From Achromobacter sp. Root83 (GTDB lineage: Bacteria; Pseudomonadota; Gammaproteobacteria; Burkholderiales; Burkholderiaceae_B), in the NCBI RefSeq assembly GCF_001428845.1, contig NZ_LMIU01000027.1, forward strand, positions 153,765 to 217,764: a stretch of DNA of 64,000 bases. The letters run 5' to 3'. Below are positions 44,438 to 59,150 of this stretch, piece by piece. Below the pieces are notes generated by a model. It had not been told where the DNA came from and did no database searches. It was given only the letters and a program-made list of their open reading frames with translations. A program made the translations under genes and the position numbers. Position 1 is the stretch's first letter. Each line of letters starts with the position of its first letter.

Positions 44438-46227
44438 CCCCGCGCCACATCCTCCTCGCGTTCCTGGCCCTGCTGGCGCTGGGGCCCCTGGTCTTGCCGC
44501 CGTTCTATGTGACGCTGCTGAACTACATCGGCTTGTACGCCCTGGTGGCCCTGGGCCTGGTGCTGCTGACCGGGGTCGGCGGCCTCACCAGCTTCGGACA
44601 GGCCGCCTTCGTGGGCGTGGGCGCCTACACCACGGCGCTGCTCACCACCCGCGCCGATGTCCTGCCGTCCTGGCTGGCCTGGCTGGGCGCATCGCCCTGG
44701 CTTGCCTTGCTGGCCGGCCTGGCGCTGACGCTGGCGCTTGCCTACCTGCTGGGCGCCATCACACTGAAGCTGTCCGGCCACTTCCTGCCGCTGGGCACCA
44801 TCGCGTGGGGCCTGTCGCTGTACTTCGCCTTCGGCTCCGTCGAAGGCCTGGGCGGCCACACCGGCATACCCGACATCCCGGCCATCAATCTGTTCGGCTG
44901 GTCGCTCAACCAGGGCGGCAACATCTATTACCTGATCTGGGCATTCCTGCTGATCGCCGTCTGGTCCACCCAGAACCTCCTGGACTCGCGCGAAGGCCGC
45001 GCCATCCGCGCGCTCAAGGGCGGCCGCGTGATGGCCGAATCCATGGGCGTGGACACGGCCCGTTCGCGCATGGTGATCTTCGTCATCGCCGCCTTGCAGG
45101 CCTGCGCGTCCGGCTGGCTGTACGCGCACATGCAGCGCTTCGTGAATCCGCACCCCTTCGGCCTGCAGATGGGCATCGAGTACCTGTTCATGACCGTGAT
45201 CGGCGGCGCCGGGCAGGTCTGGGGCGCGCTGGTGGGCGCGGGGGTCTTCACGGTGCTCAAGCAGTGGCTGCAGGACCTCTTGCCCAGGGTGCTGGGGCAG
45301 ACCGGCAACTTCGAGGTCATTGTGTTCGGCTTCGGCATGGTGCTGCTGCTGCACCGCGCGCGCAGCGGCCTGTGGCCGGTGCTGACGCGCTGGATTCCCG
45401 TACGCAAGCCGCCGCGCAAGCTGGACCTGTCGGCCGAACCGCTACCCAGAAAGCCCATGCCGCCGCGCGGCGAGGTGGTGTTGAAGGCCGTGGACGTAAC
45501 CCGCAAGTTCGGCGGGCTGGTCGCCAACAACGCCATGAACCTGGAAATCCGCGCCGGCGAGATCCTGGCGCTGATCGGTCCCAATGGCGCCGGCAAGAGC
45601 ACGATGTTCAACCAGATATCCGGCGTCGATTCGCCCACTTCGGGGCACGTGACGCTGCTGGGCCAGCCCGTGGCCGGCGCCGGCGCGCGCAGGATCGCCC
45701 GGCTGGGGCTGTCGCGCACCTTCCAGCACGTGCGCCTGCTGGGCCGCATGAGCGTGCTTGAGAACGTGGCCATCGGCGCGCACCTGCGCGGGCACCGGGG
45801 CGTGCTGCCGGCCGCCTGGCGGCTGGATCGCGCCGAAGAAGCGCGCCTGCTGGCCGAGGCCGCGCGCCAGGTCGAGCGCGTGGGCCTGGGCAAGCACCTG
45901 CACGACGAGGCCGGATCGCTGGCGCTGGGCCAGCAGCGCATCCTGGAAATCGCGCGCGCGCTGGCGTCCGACCCCTGCATCCTGCTGCTGGACGAACCGG
46001 CCGCCGGGCTGCGCTACCAGGAAAAATGCGAACTGGCCGAACTGCTCAAAAAGCTGCGCGCCGAAGGCATGGCCATCCTGCTGGTCGAACACGACATGGA
46101 CTTCGTGATGGGCCTGGTGGACCGCGTCGTGGTCATGGACTTCGGCGAGAAGATCGCGGAAGGCCTGCCGTCCGAGATTCAACAGAATCCGGCCGTGCTC
46201 GAAGCCTATCTGGGCGGAGTGGAATAA
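44434..46227 (+). CDS. Fused LivM permease - LivG ATPase of a branched-chain-type ABC importer
   Basis: 597 residues. Residues 1 to about 320 are a LivM-type permease ([21 protein letters not shown]; the EAA-type loop [20 protein letters not shown]). A Pro/Arg-rich linker (about 320-350) leads to a LivG-type ATPase (about 350-597): Walker [10 protein letters not shown] near 383-391, signature [15 protein letters not shown], Walker [12 protein letters not shown] and switch VEHDMDFVM. Both halves are complete. Such fusions occur in this transporter family. The stop is followed at once by the LivF-like start (TAAATG). Confidence 0.93.
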   Translation: MTPRHILLAFLALLALGPLVLPPFYVTLLNYIGLYALVALGLVLLTGVGGLTSFGQAAFVGVGAYTTALLTTRADVLPSWLAWLGASPWLALLAGLALTLALAYLLGAITLKLSGHFLPLGTIAWGLSLYFAFGSVEGLGGHTGIPDIPAINLFGWSLNQGGNIYYLIWAFLLIAVWSTQNLLDSREGRAIRALKGGRVMAESMGVDTARSRMVIFVIAALQACASGWLYAHMQRFVNPHPFGLQMGIEYLFMTVIGGAGQVWGALVGAGVFTVLKQWLQDLLPRVLGQTGNFEVIVFGFGMVLLLHRARSGLWPVLTRWIPVRKPPRKLDLSAEPLPRKPMPPRGEVVLKAVDVTRKFGGLVANNAMNLEIRAGEILALIGPNGAGKSTMFNQISGVDSPTSGHVTLLGQPVAGAGARRIARLGLSRTFQHVRLLGRMSVLENVAIGAHLRGHRGVLPAAWRLDRAEEARLLAEAARQVERVGLGKHLHDEAGSLALGQQRILEIARALASDPCILLLDEPAAGLRYQEKCELAELLKKLRAEGMAILLVEHDMDFVMGLVDRVVVMDFGEKIAEGLPSEIQQNPAVLEAYLGGVE

Positions 46228-46980
46228 ATGAACGCAAAACTGCTGGAAGTGCGCGACCTGCGCGTGGCCTACGACAAGGTCGAGGCGATATCGGGCGTCA
46301 GCCTGGCGGTGGGCGAAGGCCAGATCGTTACCGTGATCGGGCCTAACGGCGCTGGCAAAACCACGTTGCTGTCCGCCATCATGGGCGTGCTGCCCTCACG
46401 CGGCCAGATCGTCTTCGGCGGCAAGGAACAGGAACATGCCGAGATCGAGGAAATGGTGGCGGCCGGCATGAACCTTGTGCCCGAAAAACGCGAACTCTTC
46501 GCCGAAATGACGGTGGAGGACAACCTGCTGCTCGGCGCCTTCGACCGCTTTCGCCGGGGTGTGCGGGACCAGGACAAGACCCTGGCCGAGGTCTACGAGC
46601 TGTTTCCGAGGTTGCGGGAGCGCCACGCCCAACTTGCCGGCACGTTGTCGGGCGGAGAACGGCAGATGCTGGCCCTGGGCCGCGCGCTGATGGCCAAGCC
46701 TCGCCTGCTGATGCTGGACGAACCCAGCCTGGGCCTGGCGCCGCGCATCGTGCGCGAGGTGTTCCGCATCGTGGCGCGGCTGCGGGAAATGGGCGTGTCC
46801 ATCCTGCTGATCGAACAGAACGCACGCGCGGCGCTGCAGGTCGCCGACTATGCCTACGTGCTGGAAACCGGCGCGGTCACGCTCGAGGGTCCGGCCGCGC
46901 AGGTGGCGCAAGACCCGCGCGTGGTCGAGGTGTATCTGGGACTGGGGCACGCCGCCGCCGCGGCCACGCCCGGCGCCTGA
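46228..46980 (+). CDS. Branched-chain-type ABC importer ATPase (LivF-like)
   Basis: 250 residues, normal LivF length. Walker [10 protein letters not shown] (38-46), the LivF-type [19 protein letters not shown], signature [15 protein letters not shown], Walker [12 protein letters not shown], and VEIYLG-like end ([10 protein letters not shown]). It would pair with the ATPase half of the LivM-LivG fusion. It is the last gene of the catabolic/transport unit; the next gene is on the other strand. Confidence 0.94.
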   Translation: MNAKLLEVRDLRVAYDKVEAISGVSLAVGEGQIVTVIGPNGAGKTTLLSAIMGVLPSRGQIVFGGKEQEHAEIEEMVAAGMNLVPEKRELFAEMTVEDNLLLGAFDRFRRGVRDQDKTLAEVYELFPRLRERHAQLAGTLSGGERQMLALGRALMAKPRLLMLDEPSLGLAPRIVREVFRIVARLREMGVSILLIEQNARAALQVADYAYVLETGAVTLEGPAAQVAQDPRVVEVYLGLGHAAAAATPGA

Positions 46981-47010
46981 AACGCGGGCCGCCGCCGGGG
47001 CCGGCGCGGC

Positions 47011-47946
47011 CTAGACCACGCCGCGGCGCCTGTCGCGGCGGTACAGCGCGTAGCCCAGCGGCCACATGGCGGCCACGAGGAAGGTCGCCAGGGGATTGGT
47101 CAACCGGTAGGCCTGCACGGCCGTCGGCACGCCGGAGTGCTTCAGGTGCAGCCGAAAGCGCGTGTAGCGCGCGGCCGCCATGATGAACTCGCGGGGCCGG
47201 TAGCGGAAGAACTCCAGGTGATGCTGCAGCATGTCCCAGGCCAGCAGATACAGGCCCTGGGCATTGCTGGACACGGACACCGCGCCCTGGCTCAAGCCGC
47301 CCGGCGTGTCGTGATACGTGCGCACGACGCGGTTGATGAATCGGCTGAGATAGCCGGCGCGGGCCACCGCCCACCAGACCAGACTCTCCGGCACGAAGCC
47401 CGCGACATCCTCGGGAAATGGATATTTCCTGAGAATGTCGGTGCGCATACAGCCGAATTTCTCGCCCTTGATGCGATAGCGGAAGTAGACGTCCACCGCC
47501 GTGCTGTCGAACACGTCCTGCGGATAGCGGTCGCCCACGATGGTGCCGTCGGGCCGGGCGCACAGGCCGGTCACGGCGACATACGAATCGCGCCGCGCCG
47601 GCGGAATGGCGTCCCAGGCATTCTTGAAGATGGCCAGGGCGTCCGGCGGCATCTCGTCGTCGCTGTCCAGGCCCACGATCATCTGGCCGCGCGCCTCGCG
47701 CACGCCGCGGTTGAACGCCGTCTTCTTGTGTTGATTGTTCTGCCAGACGTAGCGGATGGGAAAGTCGGCGCGCGCCTGCCAGGCCAGCACGGACTCGTGC
47801 GTGTTGTCGGTGGATCCGTCGTCCACCACGACCCATTCGAAATTCCTGAAGGTCTGCCGGGAGAGCGATTCATAGACCCGGTGCAGCGTACCTGCCCGGT
47901 TGTAGGAGGGCGTCAGAACGGTGAAAAAAATCGGTGTATCGGTCAT
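47011..47946 (-). CDS. Family 2 glycosyltransferase
   Basis: 311 residues. GT-A fold: FFTVLTPSYNRAGTL (about 7-21), WVVVDDGSTDNT (about 38-49) and the DxD-type metal motif LDSDDEMP (about 93-100). There is no clear membrane anchor except a hydrophobic stretch near the end (LATFLVAAMWPLGYAL). It should add a sugar to a surface polysaccharide or lipid; the donor is unknown. The ATG at 47946 is chosen because the longer frame upstream is antisense to the LysR gene. No other polysaccharide genes are near. Confidence 0.88.
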   Translation of the reverse strand: MTDTPIFFTVLTPSYNRAGTLHRVYESLSRQTFRNFEWVVVDDGSTDNTHESVLAWQARADFPIRYVWQNNQHKKTAFNRGVREARGQMIVGLDSDDEMPPDALAIFKNAWDAIPPARRDSYVAVTGLCARPDGTIVGDRYPQDVFDSTAVDVYFRYRIKGEKFGCMRTDILRKYPFPEDVAGFVPESLVWWAVARAGYLSRFINRVVRTYHDTPGGLSQGAVSVSSNAQGLYLLAWDMLQHHLEFFRYRPREFIMAAARYTRFRLHLKHSGVPTAVQAYRLTNPLATFLVAAMWPLGYALYRRDRRRGVV

Positions 47947-48168
47947 GCCTGCTGTGCCCCTTTGCGATTTCCGTGGAACCGCTGCGGTCTTGGCTCTTAT
48001 GTTTTCGCCTGCAGTGTAGGGGATATGCCCCCATGAACCGATGCCATGGCATTTGCATTTGCAATCAAATCTGACAATCGGTGCGCTTTTCGCACGAAAC
48101 CGGCGCAAGCACGCATTGGGCGGCACATCGTAGTGGCGTAAACTCGGGCGGCCCAATTCGGAACGCCT

Positions 48169-49128
48169 ATGGAAGCCTCGCCCGTCCAGCTCAATGACAT
48201 TGCCTTGTTCGTGGAGGTCGCCAAGCGCAAGAGCTTCAGCCAGGCGGCGCGCGCGCTGGACATGCCGACGTCGACGCTGTCGCGCCGGATCAACGAACTG
48301 GAGCGCGCCATCGGGCTGCGGCTGATCAACCGCAACACGCGCCGGCTCGACCTGACCGAGGCGGGCGCGGCCTATATGCGGCGCTGCCAGGGCCTCATCG
48401 ACGAGGCCCGCCTGGCGCACGAACAGCTTTTGTCGCTGTCGGGCGGCCCGTCCGGCAATCTGCGGGTTTCCATGCCGTTCAGCCTGGCGATCTGGCTGCT
48501 GCCCGAGACCATCAACGACTTCACCGAGCGCTACCCCGAGGTGGAGTGCGAGTTCGACCTGAGCATGATGACGGCGTCCGATGCGCAAGGCACGCCGTTC
48601 GACGTGGTGCTGCGCTTCGGCCGCGAAACCGACTATCCCCTGGCCTCGACGGACAACGGCAACGGTTCCCCCATCCCGGCCATCAGCGGCGCGGTGGTGC
48701 AGGAACTGGTCTCGCTGGACAACTACCTGTATGCGTCCGACCGCTATCTGGAACGCTACGGCGAACCCCAGACGCCCGGCGACCTCACGCAGCACCAGTG
48801 CCTGCGCACGACCATCGACGAGGCCCATTCGCACTGGACGCTGCACAACGGCACGGTCTCCGAACGCATTCCCGTCCGGGGGCACCTGGCGGCCAACAAC
48901 ATGAGCATCGCGGGCACGCTGGCCGGCCTGGATCTGGCCATCACGCGCATGCCGCATTGCCAGGCCCTGGACCCGATCATCAAGCGCAACTCGCTCAGGC
49001 GCGTGCTGCCGGGCTGGACGGTGGACCCGATCTCGATCTACGTGGTGTATCCGTCGAGCATCCAGCCCGCAAAAACGCGGGCCTTCATGGATTTCATCCG
49101 GCCCAAGCTCGGGCCCGCGCTGACGTAA
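48169..49128 (+). CDS. LysR-family transcriptional regulator
   Basis: 319 residues. Amino-terminal winged helix-turn-helix (about 7-65: LNDIALFVEVAKRKSFSQAARALDMPTSTLSRRINELER) and a LysR substrate-binding domain (about 95-300). It is divergent from the glycosyltransferase gene across 222 bases, which include the palindrome TGCCATGGCA and GCATTTGCATTTGC repeats. Its target and inducer are unknown. A strong bidirectional terminator follows. Confidence 0.92.
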   Translation: MEASPVQLNDIALFVEVAKRKSFSQAARALDMPTSTLSRRINELERAIGLRLINRNTRRLDLTEAGAAYMRRCQGLIDEARLAHEQLLSLSGGPSGNLRVSMPFSLAIWLLPETINDFTERYPEVECEFDLSMMTASDAQGTPFDVVLRFGRETDYPLASTDNGNGSPIPAISGAVVQELVSLDNYLYASDRYLERYGEPQTPGDLTQHQCLRTTIDEAHSHWTLHNGTVSERIPVRGHLAANNMSIAGTLAGLDLAITRMPHCQALDPIIKRNSLRRVLPGWTVDPISIYVVYPSSIQPAKTRAFMDFIRPKLGPALT

Positions 49129-49141
49129 ATCCCGAACCCGT

Positions 49142-49177
49142 AAAAAAACCCGCAAGGCGCGAGCCAGCGGGTTTTTT
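49142..49177. terminator. Bidirectional terminator between the LysR gene and the small basic-protein gene
   Basis: AAACCCGC (49146-49153) pairs with GCGGGTTT (49167-49174), with an A-run before and a T-run after, so it can terminate on either strand. It lies 14 bases after the LysR stop. Confidence 0.85.
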
Positions 49178-49254
49178 CAGATCGGGGCGGGTGGGTTGGA
49201 TCGGGGGTTGGTCCGAGGTTGGACCTGATCAGACTCACCAGCCACACACGTCAA

Positions 49255-49383
49255 TTAGACGCGCTTGATCTTTTCCAGCATCTTGAACACACCCTTGGGC
49301 GACTTGACGAACAAGCGCTTGAAGGCCTTGCCCAGGCAACGGCGTTCCAGGGTGTTACGACGCACGCGTTTGCGTTCAGCCAT
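49255..49383 (-). CDS. Small highly basic conserved-looking protein, 42 residues
   Basis: 42 residues, of which about 17 are Lys or Arg, with a single Cys (C16). No domain is recognised. Support for a real gene: a near-perfect Shine-Dalgarno AGGAG seven bases before the ATG, a TAA stop, a lone position between a terminator and the next gene, and coding composition unlike the surrounding non-coding DNA. The helix-forming basic sequence (RNTLERRCLGKAFKRLF) suggests nucleic-acid or ribosome binding, but it does not match S21, L34 or L36 as remembered. Longer in-frame starts up to 49503 lack a ribosome-binding site. Confidence 0.75.
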   Translation of the reverse strand: MAERKRVRRNTLERRCLGKAFKRLFVKSPKGVFKMLEKIKRV

Positions 49384-49513
49384 GTTGATTCTCCTGTTGA
49401 ATTTGCGGTGAAGTGACGATATCAGCCCGCACAACCGGAAATAGGGCTGGCTGAAAATTCGGGTAACTTGGCATTTTAGCCTGAAATCCGTAAACCACGC
49501 CAACGGGCGGGAT

Positions 49514-50449
49514 TTACGGGGCTGCCGTGTCCTTCAGCCGCTCCCAGACCTGTTCGGCCCGCGGCAGCGGGTCGACCGCGCCGTAGCCCAGGGTGGACAG
49601 CGCCGCCGCCGCGTTGGCGTAGCGCACCGCGTCTTCCCAGGAATCGCCCTGGCAGCGGCGCGCCAGCAGGGCGCCGGCGAAGCAGTCGCCCGCGCCGGTG
49701 GCGTCCACGGCGTCCACGCGCAAGGCGGCCACCGGCGTGCGGTTGCGGCCATCGTCGATGATCGAGCCGTCCTTGCCCAGCTTCAGCACCACCACGCCGC
49801 CCGCGCCGCCTTCGCGGATCCAGTCCAGCGTGCGTTCGGGGTCGTCATTGCCGGTCAGGTGCTGCATATCGTCCATGCTGGGCAGGAACAGATCGGCCGC
49901 GCGCATCGTTTCGCGCAGGATGGCGCGGGCGCGATCGACCGGCCACAGGCGCAGCCGCAGGTTCGAATCCAGGCTGACCTGCGCGCCCGCCGCATGCGCG
50001 CGTTCGATGGCCGCGAAGACCGTGTCGCAGGCGCTGGTGCTGATGGCCATGCTGATGCCCGACACATGCAGGAAGCGGGCGCGTTCGATCACCCCGCCCG
50101 GCAGGCTGGCCGGCGTCATCAGGCTGGCCGCCGAGCCGCGGCGCAGATAGCTGAAGGCGTGGCCGTCCGGACCGTGCTGCACGAAGTACAGGCCGGTATG
50201 GGCGTCGTCGTCGACCTGCACGCCGGACGTATCCACGCCCTCGGCGTTCCACAGGTCCAGGAACTGCTGGCCGAAGGCGTCGTTGCCCACCCGGGTCAGG
50301 TAAGCGCAACGGGCGCCCTGGCGCGCCGCGGCGATGACCGCGTTGGACGTGTCGCCGCCGAAGCCCTGCAGGTATTGAAGCTGGCCCTGGTGGGTCTGGT
50401 TCAGTTCAACCAGCGGCTCGCCCAGCGCGACGATATCGAAGTCAGCCAT
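49514..50449 (-). CDS. kdgK: 2-Dehydro-3-deoxygluconokinase (PfkB family)
   Basis: 311 residues. PfkB/ribokinase fold with the first signature region GGDTSNAVIAAARQGA (about 31-46) and the catalytic signature DATGAGDCFAGALL near 250, whose Asp is the base. Phosphorylates 2-keto-3-deoxygluconate (or the galacto isomer) to KDPG. Its start overlaps the stop of the KDPG aldolase gene by eight bases, which together make the lower Entner-Doudoroff steps. The pairing supports the kinase assignment over other sugars. Confidence 0.88.
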   Translation of the reverse strand: MADFDIVALGEPLVELNQTHQGQLQYLQGFGGDTSNAVIAAARQGARCAYLTRVGNDAFGQQFLDLWNAEGVDTSGVQVDDDAHTGLYFVQHGPDGHAFSYLRRGSAASLMTPASLPGGVIERARFLHVSGISMAISTSACDTVFAAIERAHAAGAQVSLDSNLRLRLWPVDRARAILRETMRAADLFLPSMDDMQHLTGNDDPERTLDWIREGGAGGVVVLKLGKDGSIIDDGRNRTPVAALRVDAVDATGAGDCFAGALLARRCQGDSWEDAVRYANAAAALSTLGYGAVDPLPRAEQVWERLKDTAAP

Positions 50450-51092
50450 GGGCGGCCTCGCGGGTGCGGGTGATCTGCGCCACCAGCGCGGCGGTGTCGC
50501 GCGCGGCGAAGGCGGCCTTGTCGTACAGGTTGCTGCCGATGCCCACCAGGCCGGCGCCCGCGGCGAAGTACGTGCCCATGTTGTCCTGGGTGATGCCGCC
50601 CGTGGGGCAGAAGATCGTATCCGGGTAGACGGATTTCAGCGCCGCCAGGTGCTTGGGACCGCCCGTGTCCGCGGGGAACACCTTCACCACATCCACGCCC
50701 GCGCGGCGGGCCGCCAGCACCTCGGTGGGCGTGAACGCGCCCAGCAGGCACAGGGCGTCGGCGGCGTGCGCCATGTCGACGATGTCGGTGGCCAGCGCCG
50801 GCGACACCAGGAAGTCCGCGCCCGCCACCAGCGCTTCGCGCGCCTGGGCCTCGTCCAGCACGGTGCCCACGCCCAGCAGCAGGCCGGCGCCGTGCTTGTC
50901 GCGCAGCGCGCGCACCAGGTCGGTCACGCCGGGAATGGTCCAGGTGAGTTCCAGCGTGGTGCAGCCGGCCGCGACCGCGACTTCGGCGGCATAGGCCGCG
51001 GTGGCGGCATCGGTGTACCGCAGCACGGGGACGACCCGCGCGGCCAGCAGGGCGGCAAGCTTGGAGGCGATGGGAGCAGCGGATGCGGTCAT
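50442..51092 (-). CDS. eda: KDPG / KDPGal aldolase
   Basis: 216 residues, class I aldolase. VVPVLRYTDAATAAYAAEVAVAAGCTTLELTWT with the Glu of the ELT motif, and the Schiff-base Lys within VVKVFPADTGG (near 135), then FCPTGGI. It cleaves 2-keto-3-deoxy-6-phosphogluconate to pyruvate and glyceraldehyde-3-phosphate. It could equally prefer the galactonate isomer. It sits between the IclR regulator and kdgK in one transcription unit. Confidence 0.9.
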   Translation of the reverse strand: MTASAAPIASKLAALLAARVVPVLRYTDAATAAYAAEVAVAAGCTTLELTWTIPGVTDLVRALRDKHGAGLLLGVGTVLDEAQAREALVAGADFLVSPALATDIVDMAHAADALCLLGAFTPTEVLAARRAGVDVVKVFPADTGGPKHLAALKSVYPDTIFCPTGGITQDNMGTYFAAGAGLVGIGSNLYDKAAFAARDTAALVAQITRTREAAHG

Positions 51093-51114
51093 GGAGTTCC
51101 TCTGGGAATGACGG

Positions 51115-51900
51115 TCACGCGCCGCCGGACGATACCGGCAGGACGGCGAGTTTGGCCGCGGCGGCGTCGCGCAGCCGCAGCAAGGGTTCGATGTAGGCGG
51201 CTTGCGGGTCGTCGCGCCGCCGGAACAGCAGCGTGCTGACGCTGACCCCGGCGACGGGCCGGCCGGCCGCGTCGCACAGCGCCACGCCGTAGCAGACGAT
51301 GCCGGGTTCGTTTTCCTCGTTGTCCATGGCGTAGCCGCGCGTGACGGCCTCGCCCAGCACCGCGCGCAGCGCGGGCAGGCTGGTCACCGTGGAAGGCATG
51401 CGCGCCTCCAGCGGAAGATCGCGCAGCAGGCGTTCACGCGCGGCCTCGTCCAGCGCCGCCAGGTAGGCCTTGCCGACCGCGCTGGAATGCAGCGCCACGG
51501 ACGATCCCACGCGCGACACCATGCGCACCGGGCCGGGGCTTTCGAGCTTGTCGATGTAGATCATTTCGTGGCCGGCGGGCACCGCCAGATGCACGGTTTC
51601 GCCGGTTTCGTCGCGCAAGGCCTGCAGTTCGGGCGCCAGCGCGGCGCGCAGGTCGAACTGCGACCAGGCCCGGCTGGCCAGGGACATCAGGCGCGTCCCC
51701 AGGCGGTAGACGCCGCCGGTTTCCCCGACCATGCCCTGTTCGGCCAGGGCGGCGATGATCCGGTAGACGGTGGGTCGCGGATAACCGCAGGTACGCGCCA
51801 GCGCGGCCGCCGTGGGCGGCTGCGGCGCATCGGCCACCGCCTGCAGCACCGTCATGAACTTCGCGAATGCCGCGGCGCCCGCGACCTTGGTTTCCAGCAA
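51115..51900 (-). CDS. IclR-family transcriptional regulator of the kdgK-eda unit
   Basis: About 261 residues. IclR winged helix-turn-helix (about 5-80: KFMTVLQAVADAPQPPTAAALARTCGYPRPTVYRIIAALAEQGMV) and the effector-binding domain with GSSVALHSSAVGKAYLAALDE near 150. There is no ATG before the conserved KVAGAAAF start. TTG at 51900 with GGGGA five bases upstream is preferred; TTG at 51912 or 51963 are alternatives. By position it should regulate eda-kdgK in response to a keto-deoxy sugar acid. A 7-1-7 palindrome upstream (52026-52040) is its likely operator. Confidence 0.85.
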   Translation of the reverse strand: MLETKVAGAAAFAKFMTVLQAVADAPQPPTAAALARTCGYPRPTVYRIIAALAEQGMVGETGGVYRLGTRLMSLASRAWSQFDLRAALAPELQALRDETGETVHLAVPAGHEMIYIDKLESPGPVRMVSRVGSSVALHSSAVGKAYLAALDEAARERLLRDLPLEARMPSTVTSLPALRAVLGEAVTRGYAMDNEENEPGIVCYGVALCDAAGRPVAGVSVSTLLFRRRDDPQAAYIEPLLRLRDAAAAKLAVLPVSSGGA

Positions 51901-52025
51901 GAACGTCCCCAAATAATGATGTCGGCACCCAACTAACGATAGCCAAGCAGAGGCGCAACGCAAACAGCGCGAATTTCAGACGAATCTGCGATACTGTTTA
52001 TTTGTACAGCTACCGAGGCCGGATT

Positions 52026-52040
52026 GTCCATATTATGGAC
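52026..52040. promoter_or_regulatory. Candidate IclR-type operator
   Basis: GTCCATA-T-TATGGAC is a perfect 7-1-7 palindrome in the AT-rich gap between the IclR gene (126 bases away) and uvrA (103 bases away). TCCATAnTATGGA-like boxes are known for IclR-family regulators, so autoregulation is likely; effects on uvrA are possible but unproven. Confidence 0.5.
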
Positions 52041-52142
52041 CCCTGCCTCACAATATAGTCAATTATTCCATATCGACGCGCTCGGAACCAGCGATGGATC
52101 GCCGCGCCGGCATGCTTCCTCCCTCAGGCTACGATACCGTCC

Positions 52143-57941
<5,799 letters not shown>

Positions 57942-57946
57942 CAAGC

Positions 57947-59083
57947 ATGGATTGCCGTTTTGAAGACCGGTTGGCCGGACGCGCGCTGCGGATGGAAGGG
58001 TTTTGCGCCAGGATCGAGGCGCGCGCCGCCGCCGAGGTCGCCCCGGCCCTGGCCGCTATCGAAGCCGCACGGCGCCAGGGGCGGTGGGTCGCCCTGCTGC
58101 TGGACTACGAGCTGGGCGAATGGCTGCTGCCCGAGGCCGCCCGGCCCCCGCCCGCCGGCCCCTGCCCGCCCCCGCGCGAGGACGGCCGCGCCCGTCTCAC
58201 CGCGCTGGTGTTCGAACGCAAGGTGGATGAAGCGCCCTGGGAAGCGCCGGACGCAGACGCGCCGCCCGCGGCCATCAGCCTGCCCGCGCCGCGCATGACC
58301 GAGGCCGCCTACGCGCGCCAGATCGACGCCATCCGCGCCATGATCCGCGACGGCGAGCTCTATCAGATCAATTTCACGCAGCCGCTGGACCTGCAATTCC
58401 AGGGCGATCCTGCCACGCTCTACCGGCGCATCGCCGCGCGCAACCCGGTCGCGCACGGCGCCTTCATCCAGGACGGCGAGCGCACGGTGCTGTCGTTTTC
58501 GCCCGAGCTCTTTGTCCGGCGCGACGGCAGCCGGCTGACGACCCGCCCCATGAAGGGCACCGCGCCGCGCGGCACGGATCCGGCCGAAGACGAACGCCTG
58601 GGCCGGGAACTGCTGGCCAGCGAGAAGAACCGTGCCGAAAACCTGATGATCGTGGACCTGCTGCGCAACGACCTGGGCCGCCTGGCCGAACCGGGCTCGG
58701 TCAAGGTGGACGCGCTGTTCTCGCTGGAGCGCTACCCCACCGTCTGGACCATGACGTCCACCGTGTCGGCCACGGCGCCGGCCGCCACGCTGGAGGACGT
58801 GCTGAGGGCGCTGTTCCCCTGCGGGTCCATCACGGGCGCCCCGAAAGTGGCCGCGATGCGCCGCATCCGCCAGATGGAGCCCGCCCCGCGCGGCCTGTAC
58901 TGCGGCAGCGTGGGCTGGCTTGCGCCGGACGGGGACTTTTCGCTGAATGTCGCGATCCGCACGCTGGTGCTGGACCGGGCCGGTCACGGCGTCTACAGCG
59001 TCGGCGGCGGCATCGTGCATGACTCGGATCCCGCCGGGGAATGGCAGGAATGCCACTGGAAAGCCCGGATACTGCGCGCCTGA
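57947..59083 (+). CDS. pabB: Aminodeoxychorismate synthase component I
   Basis: 378 residues; somewhat short because the amino-terminal domain is reduced. The chorismate-binding core has YQINFTQPL, the RPMKGTAPRG motif (Lys that marks PabB rather than anthranilate synthase), AENLMIVDLLRNDLGR and FPCGSITGAPK. It makes 4-amino-4-deoxychorismate for folate. The start ATG lies five bases after the uvrA-like stop, suggesting cotranscription. A lyase-like gene follows after 67 bases. Confidence 0.92.
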   Translation: MDCRFEDRLAGRALRMEGFCARIEARAAAEVAPALAAIEAARRQGRWVALLLDYELGEWLLPEAARPPPAGPCPPPREDGRARLTALVFERKVDEAPWEAPDADAPPAAISLPAPRMTEAAYARQIDAIRAMIRDGELYQINFTQPLDLQFQGDPATLYRRIAARNPVAHGAFIQDGERTVLSFSPELFVRRDGSRLTTRPMKGTAPRGTDPAEDERLGRELLASEKNRAENLMIVDLLRNDLGRLAEPGSVKVDALFSLERYPTVWTMTSTVSATAPAATLEDVLRALFPCGSITGAPKVAAMRRIRQMEPAPRGLYCGSVGWLAPDGDFSLNVAIRTLVLDRAGHGVYSVGGGIVHDSDPAGEWQECHWKARILRA

Positions 59084-59150
59084 CGGCGCAAACCCGGCTG
59101 GCGGTAGTAGCATAGATCGCGCCCCGCCCGCCATCCACCAGGAGAGTCCC

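Noticed and set aside
49255..49383. Small basic gene as ribosomal protein S21, L34 or L36
   Set aside because: Its sequence does not fit the remembered patterns of these proteins, so it is left as unassigned.
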